Source of the DNA: Prosapia bicincta
Taxonomy: Eukaryota > Arthropoda > Insecta > Hemiptera > Cercopidae
Direction: 5' to 3'
Length of the DNA: 64,000 bases
NCBI GenBank assembly: GCA_036971475.1
Contig: JBAIZL010000002.1
Coordinates: 235,628,643-235,692,642, forward strand
In this document: positions 44,203-48,565 of the stretch, one piece after another
How the letters are laid out: every line of letters begins with the position of its first letter
Numbering within the stretch: position 1 is the first letter of the stretch
The notes under the pieces: model-generated
The model's input: the letters and a program-made list of their open reading frames with translations, nothing else
The model's database searches: none
Told to the model about the DNA's origin: nothing
Program-made: the position numbers and the translations under genes

Positions 44203-45399
44203 GTTAATATATTACAATTGTAAGTAATTTTATCCACCATTAGGTACAATGATTTTACCTTGTGTGATGAGGCGCCTTTCGGTCACTTGACCATTGTCGA
44301 ATCACTGCTTACTCATCAGTGATTCGACAATGGTCAAGTGACCGAAAGGCGCCTCATCACACAAGGTAAAATCATTGCACTTAATGGTGGATAAAATTAC
44401 TTACAATAGTAATATATTAACTTCATAAAGTCAGTGCAACGGAAAAACAATGGATAACGTAAAATATCAAGAATATATATATATACAGAGAGAAAGAGAG
44501 AGAGAAAGAGGGAGGGAGGGAGAGAGTGAGAGAGATTATTTCCTTTAACAGAATAAAACTTATTACACTTTAGCTATTACTTGCGACCAGACTTTTTGTT
44601 AACTAAAAGTTGTTAAATCGATAACTTACACTTGGAGGAAACTTTTTCGTCTTATGACTTCTTCAACCTTATCCTGACGAGGCTGAAGAAGTCGTAAGAC
44701 AAAAACGTTTCCTCCAAGTGTAAGTTAACAATTTAACAACTTTTAGTTAACAAAAAGTCTGGTCGCAAGTAATAGAAAAAGTGTAATAAGTAAGTAACAA
44801 CCAGCTCGTCATGAACAGCAACAAGATTTCGATATTTAAAGAATTAAACTCGTACCTGAGTATAATATTATAATATATCTAAAATATTTTTTTTGTGGTT
44901 CAAAATAAAATGCAAGCGTACCATTGATGATTTTCATGATGAGGTTGAGAAAACTGTTTAATATTATTAGCACTGATTCAAAAGAAAAAAAATATCACTT
45001 GTTCTATTCAGGATATTCTAAAGTCAGTCTCTAGTAAACGGGAAGATTTGGTAGTTGGTCCTCTTGAAGCATATTACAACATTTCCCCCTAATAATATAG
45101 TTATTTATCAACTTTTACAGTTATAAAGAAGTTATTATTTTTTGGTTATTTTAAAACTAAATAACGAGATATGAAAATATATTGTATAAAGATTATGAAT
45201 AGAAACAAGATAAACACTAAAAAAAGAATACCTAAAAGCTGCTTAACCTATTAACCTGTTATTTGTGAAGTTGTCCAGATTAACTGAGTAGGTTGTTGAG
45301 GATGCAACGATTTCACAGACTGTAGGACTGTTAGTACTGTATTTCTTTGTATAGAATCTGAAGTTGATATAGAACACCATTGCAGAAAACAAATGAGGC
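13728..45399 (-). CDS. Ionotropic receptor (IR) gene, nine coding exons, start exon missing
   Basis: Joining nine minus-strand segments gives 551 residues and a stop. All eight introns have GT/AG ends and compatible phases. In order: hydrophobic start and N-terminal region (1-102); RSNLTGLQFKVASVQ opening lobe S1 (about 140-154); GIWTGLIGMLQKKEIDIGIS and AFTPEKMKVMDIS (S1, about 206-240); YTWRSYITPF then M1 (about 270-290); pore helix ending GICSQG (about 308-321); M3 (about 334-355); S2 (356-478) with SPYSSIIDY; FHLRETGIL (481-489); and M4 (513-540). This is the order of insect IRs, ligand-gated cation channels of chemosensory neurons related to glutamate receptors. The S1 arginine that binds glutamate in iGluRs is lysine here (TPEKMKV), as expected for a divergent IR with another ligand. 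Introns total about 30 kb and are packed with transposons. The start exon should end with one base of a split codon. Confidence 0.88.
14100..14760 (+). other. Unassigned repeat remnant, possible PLE terminal region
   Basis: Two overlapping frames (14161-14373, 14366-14665) contain no domain I recognise. The right part has GGTGATGATGGACACTG followed by GGGCCGAAACG and, after about 110 bases, AATAAATTTCTGGACTTTG, an arrangement seen at the ends of PLE-type elements (box, hairpin, GAAAC). I do not claim a gene here. Confidence 0.3.
14761..16723. other. IR intron sequence, no feature assigned
   Basis: AT-rich intron between IR exons H and I. A less AT-rich patch at 15420-15780 contains no stop-free frame of interest, no hallmark repeat and no RNA gene I can recognise. 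The 66- and 74-codon frames at 15374 and 15818 have no supporting motif. Confidence 0.35.
16724..17177. mobile_element. MITE with TA-type ends and internal tandem repeats
   Basis: The left end (ATAGAGTCTCGGTAATTCGAG) matches the reverse complement of the right end (CTCGGAATATCGAGACTCTAC). The middle has four to five tandem units of about 58-60 bp, each with CTCATTTCCTTTG...ATTAATATAAACAT...CTTGGAAG. The same element occurs at 56192-56527 and 63681 to the window end, and as fragments at 13118-13215 and about 47185-47280. End sequence CAGTAGAGTCTC next to TA suggests mobilisation by a pogo/Tigger-type transposase. Confidence 0.75.
17575..17875. repeat. Palindromic pair of family Y terminal repeats
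   Basis: Two inverted Y arms around a T-rich centre (about 17740). The right arm has a complete module at 17755-17796: GTGAT, TCGACAA, T, GGTCA-AA-TGACC, GAA, AAGTGCCT, C, ATCAC. (AC)n and (TA)n tracts border it. Confidence 0.8.
17935..20205 (-). mobile_element. Penelope-like element (PLE-4), copy 1
   Basis: Inverted terminal repeats of about 190 bp: 17935-18130 and 20070-20205 share TTTCACACAGCTCGCAGTCTAC and GGAGATACTACCAATC. The coding strand is minus: RT region about 20060-18700, GIY-YIG region about 18540-18300. Frameshifts and stops are scattered throughout. A second copy in the opposite orientation is at 42000-44145. This copy sits in the intron between IR exons H and I. Confidence 0.85.
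18699..19175 (-). pseudogene. PLE-4 reverse transcriptase, open part
   Basis: A 158-codon frame starting in motif B (MGSPLSSISEIYLQNL, the end of the GLAMGSPL box) and going through motif C WIRYVDDGLYIS with both aspartates. RDLTITRNTSKIEYSIYRKP (palm/thumb) and HPPQHKMAAYNSLLYGML follow. The GLAMG part lies just upstream in the same frame before a broken region. Downstream, GIY-YIG remnants (about 18300-18540) are frameshifted. Confidence 0.75.
20715..21000. repeat. Inverted pair of a dispersed repeat
   Basis: 20715-20812 (minus) and about 20940-21000 (plus) share TTTTTGTGGTAYTGGGGTTG and neighbouring bases. The first part also matches 32435-32510 on the plus strand, including GCACCACTGTG and TTGATATTGTATA. 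TCTGATGATGGTCTTCGAAAT at 20893-20913 resembles a PLE-type box-hairpin-GAAA motif. It is probably a degraded PLE terminal repeat. Confidence 0.45.
21056..21312 (-). CDS. IR exon H (S2)
   Basis: Acceptor AATTAAAG, donor TACTG|GTAATT. 257 nt. It encodes VIDVKKALDSVCNTNSILFT, then STRCLISAIPGKYFSFTAGF and GMPKNSPYSSIIDY, the end of lobe S2 (K-x-S-P-Y). The split codon TG+C with the last exon gives Cys. Confidence 0.92.
21790..22850 (-). pseudogene. Degraded mariner transposase
   Basis: Read on the minus strand through many stops and frameshifts: ITCNETWIFQYDV (catalytic Asp box, normally G-D-E-S-W), FFDNDIVMIEW (Asp position altered), then LEHPLYSPDLAPCEF, the H-P-x-Y-S-P-D-L-A-P-C-D box of mariner transposases. 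The C-terminal FQHYFNQWKKRIGMQL motif follows. The N-terminal helix-turn-helix is only faintly visible near 22600-22750. The terminal repeats were not located. It lies in the intron between IR exons G and H. Confidence 0.8.
23086..23412. repeat. Palindromic pair of family X terminal repeats
   Basis: A minus arm (23110-23262) and a plus arm (23275-23412) meet at a short spacer near 23268. Both keep the TTGACAAAGACCACTGTG hairpin. (TA)n lies on both sides (23011-23085 and 23413-23470). Part of each arm next to the centre is shorter than in the 8.6-9.1 kb copy. Confidence 0.8.
23525..23571 (-). ncRNA. Hammerhead-like module, family D (mirror copy)
   Basis: Exact reverse complement of the module at 23670-23716, in the left arm of the palindrome. 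Both transcription directions across the palindrome would therefore carry the same RNA structure. Confidence 0.5.
23670..23716 (+). ncRNA. Hammerhead-like module, family D (best match)
   Basis: AACTC (outer stem), CTGAAGA (exact CUGANGA), T, GTTGG-TAATGTAAG-CCAAC hairpin, GAA, AAGCTT (perfect palindrome, possible dimeric stem III), T (cleavage-site base H17), GAGTT (pairs exactly with AACTC). The only departure from a minimal type I hammerhead is the extra T between box and hairpin. Confidence 0.5.
24140..25190 (+). pseudogene. PLE-1 copy 2 RT/GIY-YIG, broken
   Basis: Starts at FEQIIIKPILNTHNILL followed by a stop where the first copy has Trp, then TRYIDDILVIY (motif C), VYRKPTSNNTT, and a frameshift with stops near 24640. 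GIYKITCNDCNTFYIGKP follows (GIY-YIG core, K-T changed to K-P), with a further shift near 25065. It cannot encode a protein. Confidence 0.8.
25202..25243 (+). ncRNA. Hammerhead-like module, family Y
   Basis: GTGAT, TCGACAA, T, GGTCA-AG-TGACC hairpin, GAA, AGGTGCCT, C, ATCAC. Same fold as at 8123-8163; the loop and closing base pair differ. Confidence 0.35.
25408..25560 (-). repeat. Single family X arm
   Basis: Begins GATTTTTTGGACTAAGAGAC right after a (TA)n tract and ends at AAAAAGAAATAT before another TA tract. The TTGACAAAGACCAC/GTGGTT hairpin is intact. Confidence 0.7.
25815..26175. repeat. Degraded palindromic pair of family B
   Basis: Arms run from GGAATTTTTGGACTAGACAG to the mirror AGTCCAAAGATTCC, with the centre near 26005. 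The right arm keeps GATCATTGTTTGATCGAAATATTTC; the left arm hairpin has lost pairing (CGATAAAACAATAATC). It is older than the 5.6-kb copy. Confidence 0.65.
26753..26970 (-). CDS. IR exon G (M3 and start of S2)
   Basis: Acceptor TGTTTTAG, donor CAATG|GTGAGT. 218 nt. It follows on as G-SGIISYSWTKRTIDITVL, then the M3 helix, SLYTKILYSQLATVRV (the S-Y-x-A-x-L-x-S-x-L-T equivalent) and SLFDILNSNSHSVKTYKNG, the opening of lobe S2. Leaves in phase 0. Confidence 0.93.
27064..29110. repeat. Inverted repeat pair of about 260 bp surrounding a DNA transposon
   Basis: 27064-27330 and 28885-29110 are diverged inverted copies (GATTTGYGAGTCAA, ATATCATTGGC, CATAAATTTTAACYATTAC, CACCAATCACACAT). Each has a CTGATRAT...GAAA-like stretch (minus at about 27137-27160). 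They look like PLE terminal repeats. A pogo-type element (27374-28780) occupies the space between them. It lies in the intron between IR exons F and G. Confidence 0.6.
27374..28780. mobile_element. Non-autonomous pogo/Tigger-type element
   Basis: The left end CAATAAATCTTCGTTTAACCG and the reverse complement of the right end CAGTAAAAACTCGATTAACCG match at most positions and both sit next to TA. The interior 1.4 kb has no long frame; a 65-codon frame at 28469 shows no transposase motif. Therefore it is a non-autonomous or fully decayed copy. Confidence 0.6.
29165..30310. mobile_element. Penelope-like element (PLE-5), foldback copy
   Basis: Arms of about 460 bp (29200-29660 and 29840-30310) are inverted copies. 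The edges share GGCAAAAAAACCACTACTTACTG and AGCAGA; each arm encodes the GIY-YIG core, on opposite strands. No RT remains. Terminal parts of the same family flank the non-LTR element at 47.8-52.5 kb. Confidence 0.75.
29814..29970 (+). pseudogene. PLE-5 GIY-YIG endonuclease fragment
   Basis: GVYKVTCNDCPSFYIGKTGR, then RYKEHIKSIKKS: the nuclease core with the CxxC insert, followed by stops after about 50 codons. A mirror copy on the minus strand ends in the left arm (about 29594-29665). Confidence 0.75.
30776..31144 (+). CDS. MADF-domain protein with four 14-residue repeats
   Basis: 122 codons from ATG at 30776. The MADF start (LNLKFLELYKEHWCLWDQ) is followed by tandem copies of a 42-bp unit encoding LYKEHRCLWDQREE: four copies, the last diverging to LYKEHRCLWNQ. 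Then GVAEVKAKIKSFRNTFNIEF and CAKSGCG, the second half of the domain. MADF proteins bind DNA and in PIF/Harbinger elements assist the nuclease. The repeat replaces the middle helix, so the domain is unlikely to fold normally. Repeats are exact multiples of three and keep the frame open. Confidence 0.65.
   Translation: MAPKWSDDLNLKFLELYKEHWCLWDQREELYKEHRCLWDQREELYKEHRYLWDQREELYKEHRCLWNQKYAFGVAEVKAKIKSFRNTFNIEFSKQRKCAKSGCGLFLFNSSSRTSQASVINS
31120..31209 (-). pseudogene. Possible start of the Harbinger-type nuclease protein
   Basis: ATG at 31209 on the minus strand gives 29 residues (MAECLSSVVSCDELKVMSEN and on) before TGA. The frame then continues with an acidic EVLEEELNKKSPHP stretch into the MADF gene's end. 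PIF/Harbinger nucleases often begin with such an acidic helix before a basic W-x-x-R motif, but the nuclease domain is absent. The assignment is tentative. Confidence 0.3.
31956..32176 (-). CDS. IR exon F (M1 and pore)
   Basis: Acceptor ATTTCTAG, donor TCAAG|GTAAAT. 221 nt. It starts with YQMYLRTPANSYTWRSYITP (the W-x-x-Y-x-x-P-F segment before M1), then the M1 helix SSWMVVLAVSILIPLIHF, a basic cytoplasmic loop, and the pore helix YMMVIRGICSQG. Confidence 0.93.
32509..32950. mobile_element. hAT-like MITE with 8-bp target duplication
   Basis: Flanked by GTTACAAA on both sides (32501-32508 and 32951-32958). The ends GAGGGAGCCCAAAGAG and, reversed, CAGGCAGCCCAGAAAG match at 12 of 16 positions. 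GC-rich subterminal inverted blocks (GGGCCTGGGCTCTGGAGGGCC and GGGCCCGTACTCCAGAGGC) surround an AT-rich core. The 8-bp duplication is the hAT signature. It lies in the short intron between IR exons E and F. Confidence 0.8.
33033..33209 (-). CDS. IR exon E (S1 core)
   Basis: Acceptor CTGTGCAG, donor GACGT|GTAAGT. 177 nt. It encodes GIWTGLIGMLQKKEIDIGIS followed by YVAFTPEKMKVMDISAYI, the best conserved stretch of the IR S1 lobe (G-x-W-x-G-x-x-G-x-L, D-I-G, T-x-E-R/K, V-x-D). The position usually occupied by arginine in glutamate-binding receptors is lysine. Confidence 0.93.
34150..34570 (-). pseudogene. Decayed Tigger transposase fragment, internally deleted
   Basis: On the minus strand, GACATGATTTAAGTCTTAAA and the following stretch match the 9654 transposase start, through AATGTTCACGAAAAAGATGC. 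The sequence then jumps to the tail region (GAATATGAACAATTTATC). About 1 kb is deleted relative to the 9080-11658 element. Many stops. It lies in the intron between IR exons D and E. Confidence 0.65.
35370..35740. repeat. Single-copy relative of the 57.8-58.4 kb foldback (family F)
   Basis: Shares GGCTATTTTTGTTTTG, ATATGAAATATACAAACATTTC, TGGGACACATCTCCCAAAACGG and AGTAAGTGCTACTATAGGCAA with 58080-58430. Only one arm orientation is present here, ending about 40 bases before IR exon D. Confidence 0.6.
35778..35878 (-). CDS. IR exon D
   Basis: Acceptor ATGTGCAG, donor TTTTAC|GTAAGT. 101 nt; leaves with AC, completed by A of the next exon to give Thr. It encodes EYLVQAYFLNVFYVIQEFSNF, the helix of lobe S1 that in IRs reads roughly L-x-x-L-A-x-x-L-N-F-T. 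Confidence 0.85.
36891..37346 (-). repeat. 11-copy 41-bp tandem repeat of an exon end plus splice donor
   Basis: Unit start positions are 36896 + 41k (k = 0 to 10). On the minus strand each unit reads ...AAAGTAGCTTCAGTACAA then GTAAGTGTACAATACTCC. The gene-proximal unit is the real end of IR exon C (one base different, TTCAGTTCAA) with its GTAAGTG donor. The other ten units repeat both exon end and donor within the intron. Units differ by only one to four bases. Reading past the first donor gives a TAG after nine codons. Confidence 0.92.
37320..37475 (-). CDS. IR exon C (ends inside the 41-bp donor array)
   Basis: Acceptor TTATTACAG, donor TTCAA|GTAAGTG. 156 nt, 52 codons, phase 0 on both sides. 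It ends RRSNLTGLQFKVASVQ, the typical N-L-x-G-x-x-x-K/R-V-A start of the IR ligand-binding domain. The last about 27 coding bases and the donor are the first unit of an 11-copy tandem repeat (36891-37346). Confidence 0.85.
39121..40270 (+). mobile_element. Second pogo/Tigger-type relic
   Basis: Begins ACAGTAAAACCTCTCATATCC, a typical pogo-type end. At 39725-40130 there are remnants of the transposase C-terminus: LLHVALWIAKAWDEI, a stop, then ADLLRNISGCKDRNSASMNE and WMKEDEVHEITSSHIMDFV, the region after the DDE domain in Jerky/Tigger proteins. Most of the gene is deleted and a foldback (39445-39675) is inserted. The right end is not resolved. It lies in the intron between IR exons B and C. 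Confidence 0.6.
39445..39675. repeat. Foldback with GATCGC hairpin
   Basis: Inverted arms of about 85 bp (CAATCACTTTTACATTAATTTATGACTAT... and mirror) meet near 39560. The minus-strand arm reads CTGATGG, A, GATCGC-CATAGA-GTGATC, GAA, AACATT: the same box-base-hairpin-GAA-palindrome order as the PLE modules, but without a clear outer stem. Confidence 0.55.
40726..40889 (-). CDS. IR exon B
   Basis: Acceptor CTGTTACAG, donor AAAA|GTAAGT. The 164 nt encode WRDFHDAVWTSKIWSRSVNI through NPTFTVVRK, in the N-terminal half before the ligand-binding core. No stop in frame; leaves in phase 0. Confidence 0.75.
41092..41690. mobile_element. Foldback element with about 285-bp arms
   Basis: 41093-41380 and 41395-41686 are inverted copies (CTCAATTCATTGGTTCATTG, GACTATGTTATC, GTGTGTTATAGTAGTG...). 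Outer ends TCTAATGGCACC and TCTACTGGCGCC correspond. Arms differ by several indels. There is no coding frame. It is probably a non-autonomous DNA element; target duplication is not evident. Confidence 0.6.
41825..41998 (+). repeat. Single family B arm
   Basis: TTGATTGACAAAGATCATTG...TGATCGAAATATTTCAATAG through GGTAAGTCTGTCAGTCTCC to CTAGAACTAACCTA. The module here is TTGA, TTGACAA, A, GATCA-TTGTG-TGATC, GAA, ATAT, T, TCAA, with outer stem and hairpin intact. It directly abuts PLE-4 copy 2. Confidence 0.7.
42000..44145 (+). mobile_element. Penelope-like element (PLE-4), copy 2
   Basis: Reads from an N-terminal coding part at about 42005 (KPYKNEFHQRRSEDT-like) to the terminal repeat 43980-44145 (TCCACACAGCTCGCAGTCTAC ... 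ACAGTGTCGCAAAG). RT and endonuclease remnants run in order on the plus strand with about ten stops or shifts. The left terminal repeat seen in copy 1 is missing. It lies in the intron between IR exons A and B. Confidence 0.85.
42005..43850 (+). pseudogene. PLE-4 copy 2 RT and GIY-YIG, broken
   Basis: Visible pieces: PPKMNVLIKIHKVNNPVRPL (RT finger/motif 2-3 region, about 42490), QIDGLAMGSPL (motif B, about 42887), WIQYVDNGLYIS (motif C with the second Asp replaced by Asn), YRKPTQTINTIPNYSNHPP, and KIECSDCNKIYIGQTKKK (GIY-YIG core, about 43598). This copy shows the widest span of the PLE protein in the window, yet motif C is mutated and many stops intervene. Confidence 0.8.
44200..44470. repeat. 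Near-perfect palindromic pair of family Y
   Basis: Arms 44200-44310 and 44312-44445 meet at ACTGCTTACTCATCAGT. Both carry AGGCGCCT rather than AGGTGCCT, which makes the block after GAA a perfect 8-nt palindrome. It is bounded by (TA)n and, to the right, a (GA)-rich run (44486-44534). Confidence 0.85.
44319..44360 (+). ncRNA. Hammerhead-like module, family Y with perfect palindrome
   Basis: GTGAT, TCGACAA, T, GGTCA-AG-TGACC, GAA, AGGCGCCT (perfect palindrome), C, ATCAC. The mirror copy is at 44264-44305 on the minus strand. The box is degenerate relative to CUGANGA. Confidence 0.4.
44540..44840. repeat. Palindromic pair, family E
   Basis: Arms 44547-44667 and 44672-44790 are inverted (ACTTATTACACTTTAGCTATTAC..., AGACTTTTTGTTAACTAAAAG, TTACACTTGGAGGAAAC). 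Related sequence at 60220-60470 extends further to ATATCGAAATCTTGTT, matching 44795-44840 reversed. Confidence 0.8.
44679..44714 (+). ncRNA. Hammerhead-like module, family E
   Basis: GAGG (outer stem), CTGAAGA (exact box), A, GTC-GTAA-GAC hairpin, AAA (expected GAA), AACGTT (perfect palindrome), T, CCTC (pairs with GAGG). The mirror arm (minus, about 44634-44669) has GAA intact but TTGAAGA and AAAGTT. Each arm thus keeps what the other lost, and the ancestral unit probably fitted the model fully. Confidence 0.4.
45256..45399 (-). CDS. IR exon A (first one found)
   Basis: The acceptor TATTACAG precedes GC-CTC-ATT; the donor is ACAG|GTTAAT. It is 144 nt, entering with two bases of a split codon and leaving with one (G). 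It encodes LICFLQWCSIST at the start, probably the end of a signal peptide, and ends WTTSQIT. With the next exon the split codon is GAA, giving ITE-WRDFH. It is the least certain exon, because N-terminal IR sequence is poorly conserved; phase fit and hydrophobic start support it. Confidence 0.6.
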
Positions 45400-47736
45400 C
45401 TGTAATATTAGAGAATTATTATTTACTACATTCAAACATATGACTTGAATAGCTACATTAAGGTTTAGTAGATTTTAGTCTTTGATGATTTTGAATTGTT
45501 CATTACACTCAGGTTTTCAAAATGAGTTAATTTTCTGCATGCCTATTAGGCAGAACAGAGTAAATTTTATTTAGAACACATTTTCTGTAATACAATATAT
45601 TTTGGAAAAGAGAACATTTAACAATATTGCAACTTAATAACTTGTTTAAAATTTCATACAAAGAGAGTATTCATGTACTATGAATTTAAATACAGTAGAG
45701 GGTCAAAAAACCGGATCAATTAGGACCAGGACCCATCTGGTTTACTGATTTATCTGAATTTTCAAACGATTTCTTAACTACTGTGTACAATTGATATTTC
45801 ATTAACTATAATCTATTTTAATGCATAGAGTATCGTGTAGTTTGAATTACAAAATAGACGTCAGAGGGAGAAAGAATATATAATGTATATAATAATACAA
45901 AGCACAGAAAGCCGAAAAACATAAAGGTACAAACTTACTGAGTTTAAAGTCTTTTATTGTTTTTTGAACAAAAGCATATTATATGAAAAATTAGCAAAAT
46001 ATTAAGTTTAATAATGTTATTATTATTCTGACTGATTACAATACACGTTATTGGTAAGCGTGTAGAACACAAAAATCTAAAAAATTTAAATCATAGTTAA
46101 ATATACTGTACCTTGCGTTTTAAATTTTGTTGAGACATTTTTTTGGAATTAGCTTATCTTTTTTGCATTCATAAACACTTAGTATAGACATTGTAGTGGC
46201 GCCGAGTGACACGCTATTCACCCCGAGTGCCATGGACACTGAAACCACGATCCAGATTTGCAACGAGTTAGGTATCCTTTGGGGTACCCCAGACACACAA
46301 ATTACTAACTGACAATACCTATTATTCAAAACTATATTTGTAAATACTAGTGTTAATACTCACTTTAATGTATCCATTTTTTTTTTCTGGTCAAGTAGTG
46401 ATACATCTGTATTTTAGCATAGAATAGAGCGGGTCTACTTCACCAACAAACATCTCCAAAGAAGTTATAATTATCACATACTCCCAGCAACAGGGGAGCA
46501 TGATGTCTCTTCTGCAGTAATACAGTAATGACTCTCTAATTTGACACTATTTAACCCTAGATTAATTATGTCTAAATTTTGTCACACGATTATTTATGTA
46601 TCACCAATTTAACTACTCCAAATTCTTTTTTATATTTGCCAAAATAGTGTTTTTTTATTATTGTGTTGAACATCGTAATATCACATGCTTCTTTTGTGCT
46701 TGGACAAAAATATTATAGTAGCTACGAATCCTACTATTAGAAAAAAAAAATAGTTACGATGACTACATTTCAATGGAATAGTGAAACACACGTTTAAAAA
46801 AGTCTTAAAATAATGTTAAACACATTTTATTTACAAAAAACACAGAAAGTAACAAACGAATGAGTTGTAGAACAGGTTTTTAATCAAATGAAAAAGTTTT
46901 TACAAAAATGTGTAAAGAGAACACAATCATAAAAAAAATCACATGATCTCACTTATGTATTGTCAAAATGACGACACGAGCTCTGTTTCACTAATACGCA
47001 TGTGTGACATATCAGAAAATACTCTCTTGAAGCAAACAAATCAATCAAACAATGACAACACTCATGATTATCTGGACTGGTTTTTATTCCCGTTATTAAT
47101 AAATCCGGTCCAGGCTATTGCCACATTGATCTAGATATGAGGGGTTTTACTGTATTAGTTCATTAGAAGTCCTATTTTTTTCTAATCCACAGGAACCTAT
47201 TTCTGTGTAATCCAAGTTTTCGGTAATCTGAGGGGGTCTCAGCCCCATTCACCTCGAATGATCAAGACTCTACCGTATTTACTCTTTAAACCAATGCAGA
47301 TCTATGTGAGATAAAGGTGTTAAAAGGTGCTCAGTTTTTAAGCGACAGAACATTTTTACCTGGGAAATCATCATGTTTTTATTCCAGTTTCTATTGTTCT
47401 AACCCACCACCAACAGTCGGCAATAGTTTCGTGAATTACTGGTCAACGAAAATCTCCTTAATTTTCCATTTGTTTCAGTCAGGTTACACAAAAACATTCA
47501 CATCATAACCTATACTTTAATTTGGTAATGTACTATCCATTTTACTATGATTAAAAAATTGTACTAACCTTCAAACAGAGAGTTGTAAAATAGTTTGCTA
47601 GAAAACAGTTGTTTCATATGGCCAATTAGTTATTTAGTCGAACATAATGCTATACTACTTCACTCTATTTATCCTCAAAACTATTGTGCTGAAAATATTC
47701 TCTTCACAACACCATATTATTTCACTTTTTTGTAAT
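45400..47736. other. Upstream of the known IR exons; no gene assigned
   Basis: The missing first IR exon may lie here. A 69-codon minus-strand frame (46120-46329) with a hydrophobic middle (IWIVVSVSMALGVNSVSLGA) is in a less AT-rich patch and is followed by a good donor (CGCAAG|GTACAG), but phases do not fit IR exon A. ACAGTAGAGGGTCAAAAAACC at 45693 resembles a pogo-type end. 47185-47280 is a minus-strand fragment of the CAGTAGAGTCTC MITE. Confidence 0.4.
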
Positions 47737-47783
47737 AACTTGGCAAAAAAACCACAATTTACTGATTTATTCACCATACGCGT

Positions 47784-47795
47784 TTCACACTAGGT
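47784..47795. repeat. Left 12-bp target-site duplication
   Basis: TTCACACTAGGT, repeated exactly at 52506-52517 after the AAT tail of the non-LTR element. Uneven-length duplications next to a 3' repeat tail are typical of target-primed reverse transcription. Confidence 0.92.
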
Positions 47796-47835
47796 CCTCT
47801 CCTATGGGCTGCATGACCTTGACGTGGTGGAGAGG
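47796..47835 (+). ncRNA. Candidate HDV-like ribozyme at the 5' end
   Basis: P1 is CCTCTCC (47796-47802) pairing with GGAGAGG (47829-47835). Nested inside and directly adjacent to the P1 3' strand is ACC-TTGACGT-GGT, a 3-bp P3 with a 7-nt loop. In HDV-like ribozymes the P3 3' strand runs straight into the P1 3' strand and cleavage is just 5' of P1, here exactly the first base of the element. P2 and P4 were not resolved by eye. Such ribozymes are known at the 5' ends of several insect non-LTR families. Confidence 0.5.
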
Positions 47836-48565
47836 CTTAATCAGGGCGTTGGGGACGGGTGAAGGGGAGCTGTACGTATGTGGCTCCCTATAAACGGGAA
47901 GTCCAGGCAAATGTGTGAGTGCATGAAGGCGGCTCAAAAAAAACGGGCCAGTCCTAGCACTTGAAGGGTTGTGATCTACCCGGCTCTCGCCCTGCCCTTC
48001 CCTTGCGGGCGGTAACCAAGAAGCACCCCTCATCCAGGTTGGTGGTCTGGATGGGCACTTACACCCCCAATCTGAAGGTGTTATGCGATCCGTGCCAATG
48101 TAGATTCATGGCCCTCAGGGTAAGGAGGGTCTTTAACGGAGCCTCAGGGGCACCTGGCGCCACCCCTGAGTACTTAAGTCGCCTTACCACCGTAAGCGGG
48201 GCTCTGCGGTGGCGGACCTTTATTTTCCTAGCTGCTCGTGGGAACACACATGGCAGAGATAAAAAAAATAAATTCAACTTTTCAGGGCTTAGAACCTAAA
48301 GATAAATCTGTCCCTATGGAGGTGGCTTCGGCCCCGTAGAGACAGATGGAAATCCAGTTGCAAGGCAAAAGGAAGAATGAGTGGGGCACAAAGGAGGAAA
48401 GCACTCTGGCTTTCCTACCATAAAGAAGCAAAGAAGGCGGAGGCAGAGAACCACCACCACCCCCTTTGGGGAAACACCGGTCCAGGCAGCGGAAGGGTTT
48501 GATGGAGGCTGGGGCTAGAACCCGCCCTGTCGTCCCGGAAGCCAGTGGATCCGGTAGGACCTTAG

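Noticed and set aside
48059..48277. ORFs on the minus strand of the non-LTR element (also 47785-48033, 48562-48810, 49719-49925, 51935-52246)
   Set aside because: Shadow frames of a GC-rich retroelement whose sense strand has clear domains.
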